Shown: piece after piece, positions 59,493 to 64,000 of the stretch
How the letters are laid out: each line of letters opens with the position of its first letter
Position numbering within the stretch: position 1 is the stretch's first letter
NCBI RefSeq assembly: GCF_036669915.1
Contig: NC_089318.1
Span: 8,061,849 to 8,125,848, forward strand
Length of the DNA stretch: 64,000 nucleotides
DNA from: Pocillopora verrucosa
Taxonomy: Eukaryota; Cnidaria; Anthozoa; Scleractinia; Pocilloporidae
Reading direction: 5' to 3'
Translations under genes and position numbers: made by a program
Notes under the pieces: model-generated
The model's input: only the letters and a program-made list of their open reading frames with translations
Told to the model about the DNA's origin: nothing
Database searches by the model: none

Positions 59493-62400
59493 TCATAATC
59501 TTTGCTCATATGTGAGCAGTGATACTTGCGTGTTATTTTCCTTTCATTTGGGTGACGACTTTATTTTTCTCTCCGGAAACTGATATGTAGTACAATCAAG
59601 TGGACGCATTTACAATGATAACATTCTTTTTTGGAAACATGATAGGAATAAAATAGCAAATTTCTTTTAAAACAATCCTGTTGTGCAATGTATCGTTTCA
59701 TGTGCTAAGAAATATTTCATGGCAACTCAACTATCCTCCCTAAACTTAGATTCTTTTATTTTTCAGTTAAGGAAGTGAGCATTGGAATCCCAGGGAGTTT
59801 TCGGATACCTACAAATGCTGATATTTGGACCAGAAACCAGTAAGCTGCCGATGAAAGCTTTGTCAAGTCTTCTTTTCAAAGCAGGAAGAACCAAAAGACG
59901 GCCAAAGTCAAGTTTAACAAGAGAACAGATTTCCATTGATTCAAGAGTTGCCGTTTTGCTTGTCTGAACTGCTTTCACGAGCTTCATCTTGATATCCTTC
60001 ATAAACTACTGTTTGTTTTTTTTTTGTTTTTTTTTTTCATATAATGTCTTAAAATTATCATGACCAGCTGTGTGAGAAGTTATTTTTAATCTAAGTATTT
60101 TGTTCTGAGAGGATTTGGGCGTTACATTTACGTCGAAGTTGAAACATCTTGAAAACGTTTTCCAGAGTTTTTTTTACAGAGTTTTTTCTCAATCAGTTTA
60201 GTCTCATGAGTTATATAAAGCTATTACAGCCATGAGCGTGTGTAGAGAATTTCCATTGGAGTTGGAGAATAATCAGTTGTCCGATTGCTCAATTATCTTA
60301 GTCTATGTCAGATGGTAATTGTGATGAACTTTTCGAGGATTTATACTTAGTCAATGGTACTTAAAGTTAGTTTCTGCCGATCAGAATTCGGTTTATCTGG
60401 ACTTAAAATGACAGATTTTGGCGGTAATGGCAAGGGTTTAGACTTGGTATTAGTTAATTTTCTGACCTTTCTCCTTTAATTTTCAATGCGATAAATTGTG
60501 TAATTTTTTACAAGCAGAACGATGCATTTTAAGTATATCGTTTAAACTAATCGTCCAAAGGCAAAACGAGAAGTTTTACTTTATAATTTTAGTTATGGCT
60601 TACAAAGAATCGGTGGAAGCTCAGAACGAGCTAGAAAGTTGGAGCCAAATGATTTTATCTAGTTTCTCCGATTAGATTGTTTACTTACTATCTAGGTACA
60701 ATAAACTAACATTTAAATGTCAAACAATGAAACAAGTCGCTTGGTATTTTGTTAGAATGGACGAGGAAATCAGTAACAGAGGGAAGAAAATTTCTGCATG
60801 AACCTGCATAAACCATTTCTTGCCGTTTGAATTAGTATTTGCTTAATAGCTTTTGCCCATTTCTTTGAATAGATTTCTCAGGATGTCACGCGACGCACTT
60901 CTTTAGTACGTTATGTGACAGATATGATGTTTTGTCACATCTTTTCTTTTGGAGTAGTGAGCGCACCTATGCCTTATTCGCTCAACTTTTGCCCATTTTC
61001 TTGGATAGAGTTATTAAATGAGATATAAACTTCGATATTTTCAGATTTTATATCTGCCAGTTTCATTGGCAGCCGTTCCTTAAGATGTCACGCGACGCGT
61101 TTTTTTAGCATGTAAAGCGACACGATGTTTAGTCATATATATTGTTGAAGAGGCAAGAAAAAAGAAATAACCTTTCACTTTGGGAGATGGTGCTTTATTC
61201 TGTTTATAGAAAGCGTCCTCATCATGGGAGGTACCCTGGGTCGGTGTGGTTCCCCGTGTGTAGAAAATATTTATGATTTTTTTCCACGATTGCAAACTTA
61301 ACTAAAACAGCCTGTTAAAAAAACTGAAACTTTCTTAAAAACTGAAGGCCGACCGATAAGAACTTTTTACGGCTAACAGTTAAAACTGTGGCCATTTTTC
61401 TGCTGCGGCTAACCCAGAATAACACTAAATAACACACTGTTGGAGGGAAAGATTTTTAAAGTTAATTTTTTCTACAACTAAGGGATCAAATTTGTCAATA
61501 TTTACGCCTAACAGCTAGCTTTTCGACCGGTTTACGTCTAACGGTTAACCCCATGGAGACCCTCGACTGGGTGACATGCAGATGTAAAATAAAAACGGTT
61601 TTAGAAGGTGGCATTTGCAACTCGAATTAAGAGCGCTGGTTTTTAAGGAGTAAGGAAAACCGGGAAAAACAAGCCGTGGAAAAATCCTGGAAGTAAGGAT
61701 CAACCTGAGAGAGACGGGCATGGGGAGAGCGTTGTCGCTACGCATTCCTGTTATGTTCAATCGCCAACGCGAGTTATTCACCGAAGTAAGGGCGAGCAAG
61801 GATAAATTTCCTTCCCCCTTTAAAGACCTTGTACCGGATCCAAAAAGTCAGCAAGCCCTGATATATTGACTTCCCCCCAGATCTAAAAAACTGCGACAAC
61901 GTAAATGTTTCAGCTGAACATCTCTACTGACGATAGCATATATTACAATCATTTTTAAAAAAGAGCCATGGAAAGGGGGGAAGGGTGGGTCGAGGTTCCG
62001 TTTTTCCCCCCGGGTTGGGAGTGTAAACGGCTACGTGGTTAGAGGAAGGATTCTCAAGAATCTAAGAGCTACGATTTCAGAAGGTAAAGAGAAGAATTTC
62101 CTAGAGTCATTGCTGGACTAAGACTTCTTTCGTTTTCTTAGATTTTCTCTTCGTACTTCATAACTCTACTCCATCTACCCACCTTAGAGCGGTTTTTTTT
62201 TTTATAATATACCACACAGGCGAATGGAGCTCTTCGCGTGGGCTGATTGGCTAATTTGGAATTCATAATCGAACCTGTATTAAGCGATCGGTTGTCAAAT
62301 TGGCGATTTTCTTTTCTCTTATGCATTGTCACTTTCAACACTTTTCAGCGGTGGTCTCTATTAAGCGATTGTGGTCATCCTTGACTGAGTCCCATCGGCC

Positions 62401-62762
62401 TGTTCGGGTGGTATGGAACGATCACTTAGGGAGGAATCACTCGAATAAAAAGACGAATTCTCTCTGAAGTAAAATTTATTCCATATTTGTCTCCCAAAAT
62501 CAATGTTAGTATTTAGAGTTCAAATGTCCTTAACGAATTGCAGATTATCATTCATCTATAGGACTGTTTGTATCTGACAAATATTACACAAGAGAATTAC
62601 AGAAGAAAATTACCCAAGAAAAATCATCATCACAGGTCATTATTATCGTTATTATATTTCAAGCAAGAAATAAACTGTTATTTTCAAATATTCTGATTTC
62701 CAGCTGCTAGAGACATTGAAATAACTTCCTATAGCAACAAAGAACAAACTTAAAGATAACAA
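59493..62762. other. 3' flank of gene B, non-coding
   Basis: Counterpart of 13511-16815. The first half of the tandem repeat corresponding to 14824-15190 is shortened: about 80 bases after tttctttgaatag are missing near 60870. No gene is supported. Confidence 0.5.
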
Positions 62763-63050
62763 GGTAATAAGTTATCAAAATCCATTGATGGAGACAAGAA
62801 AGGTATCGGTAGCCTTGTGCTATTTGAACGGCAAAGTTCTAACAAGGATTAATCAGATGACGAGTCTCTGGATGAAGAAGTGGCCAGTTTTATTGTTGAC
62901 AAGACTGTAGACAGCGGTGCCATGAAGAACAAACTACTAACAGAGAACTTTGAGAAATCTCCTGATGACCTTTAAGAGGACGACCATAAGTCCGAGGACG
63001 AGCGATTGCCTGAAATCGGCATCAGGCTGATGGCAAATGAGCTGGGGTGA
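62763..63050 (+). pseudogene. Acidic coding-like remnant, copy B, unrecognised
   Basis: Same 95-codon frame as 16816-17103, with mostly silent differences. It shares the inherited TAA after SPDDL and has an extra in-frame TAA at 62850-62852, where copy A has GAA. Clearly not translated as one piece. No family was recognised. Confidence 0.35.
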
Positions 63051-64000
63051 TTTTAATTCCAATAAACTGGAGTCTGGCTTCATTTCCAAATGTAACAACT
63101 TTCTTCGTCTCTCATTGAAAATATCTTGCCAACCAGATACTCGTGGGAAAAAGGATATGTTTACGAGCCGATTTACCTTAAGGGGGTGGGGTGTTGCAGT
63201 CCTACAAGCTAAGAAGCCCACATCTGCCTGTGCTTATTCCTGCATTCTCGTACGTCAAGCAATCAGGAGTACCTTCAGTAGTCAATCACAGGTTACCTCC
63301 TCCCTTTTGTTCAAGATTCTCTTGATAGCATTCCAGTACCCATGGATGGAGAGAGGTATTGTGAGAGTAATAAAAGTGTCTCGGCGTTGAATTTCGACAA
63401 AACGGCAGTCAAACTTCGGGCATGCGCAAGGGATCAATTATTGCCGGCTGCACGCCAATTTCCCGCGCAAAACGTCAATTGAAAACGTAGGAAGCATTAA
63501 CAAATCTCACAAAGTAAGCGAGAGCAATTTGGAACGTTCATAGAAATTTTTACAAGGAAACAAATAGAGGGAAAAGGAAACCTTGAGAATTTTTGAACGC
63601 AAAGCTCATTCAATTATGGGTATCCTGTTAATTTGCTATTCTGTTTTGAACCTTACCAGAAAAGTAATACGTTTTTAAAACACAGTGAGTTACTGGCTGG
63701 TGTGATCGTTTGTAACACGCGCGATCACGACACAACAAGCTAGAACTCGGACCCTTTAGGCCAGAGTCTAACGAGCTGTCACTGGGGCTTTTTTTGCCTT
63801 GTTTTTGTTTTTAGGAAGTTTACGGAATACCGAAGAGAAATGTAACTCCAGTAAGTATTGTTTAAGTGACATTGGCAACAGTGGAAATTTTTCCTCTCCA
63901 GTTTTTTTACGTATTATTTTGTATTTTGTCTTTGTTTTGCGTTTTTCTGTTGTTTTGGAAGCCCATAATTGATGCAAAAGGAGAGGGTGAAACTCTCTGC
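63051..64000. other. Non-coding stretch at the visible right end of copy B
   Basis: Matches 17104-18038. A plus-strand frame at 63037-63390 is open here but broken in copy A, and the minus-strand frame near 63768-63977 is shifted relative to copy A. Neither is supported as a gene. Copy B continues past the window. Confidence 0.45.

Larger units (their letters stand above)
47317..64000. repeat. Segmental duplication, copy B
   Basis: Direct-orientation counterpart of 1-18038, about 47.3 kb downstream. It lacks the 919-bp insertion and about 155 bases of intron 2 sequence (the 4387-4540 equivalent) seen in copy A. It has three fewer coding repeat units and has a 33-base in-frame segment in the linker before CHAT that copy A lacks. 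The right end of this copy is beyond the window. Confidence 0.96.

Noticed and set aside
63037-63390. 117-codon plus-strand frame in copy B
   Set aside because: The corresponding copy A sequence is broken by stops and indels, and no family or start context supports it.

Overview
The window looks like nuclear DNA of an anthozoan cnidarian, most likely a stony coral. This is an inference from three things: AT-rich sequence with short GT-AG exons, huge tetratricopeptide (TPR)-CHAT genes of the TTC28-like type expanded in cnidarians, and abundant MITE, SINE and retroelement remnants. The species cannot be named from sequence alone. LAYOUT. (1) 1-18038 is copy A of a segmental duplication and 47317-64000 is copy B. 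Both run off the window, so the full unit is longer. By eye they differ at about one to three bases per 60, plus indels. (2) Each copy carries one complete-looking plus-strand gene of six coding exons (A: 3888-13451; B: 51178-59433). The predicted protein has an acidic N-terminus, a three-TPR module like the Hsp70/Hsp90-binding clamp of co-chaperones, an array of 33 (A) or 30 (B) forty-residue TPR units, and a C-terminal CHAT (caspase-like) protease domain with its His and Cys intact. (3) Between the copies lie a decayed mitochondrial-type cytochrome P450 (18411-19441), a decayed third TPR-CHAT gene on the minus strand (20907-23840), about 13 kb of mostly repeat-derived DNA, an inverted-repeat element with reverse-transcriptase pieces (35320-37070), and a broken 5' half of RFC1 (37088-45755). 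HOW IT WORKS TOGETHER. The only genes that look functional are the two TPR-CHAT paralogs, plus possibly one small membrane-protein reading frame (28704-28997, minus). With the dead third member the locus is a TPR-CHAT cluster. Family knowledge suggests a repeat scaffold that senses or binds a partner and controls a C-terminal protease. The most striking feature is the pair of near-identical 120-bp coding arrays. Their unique flanks match closely, but their unit number, unit order and residues at a few variable positions differ, so the arrays appear to have been reshuffled after the duplication. All exon models were made by eye from splice signals, reading frame and comparison of copies A and B; no transcript evidence was available.
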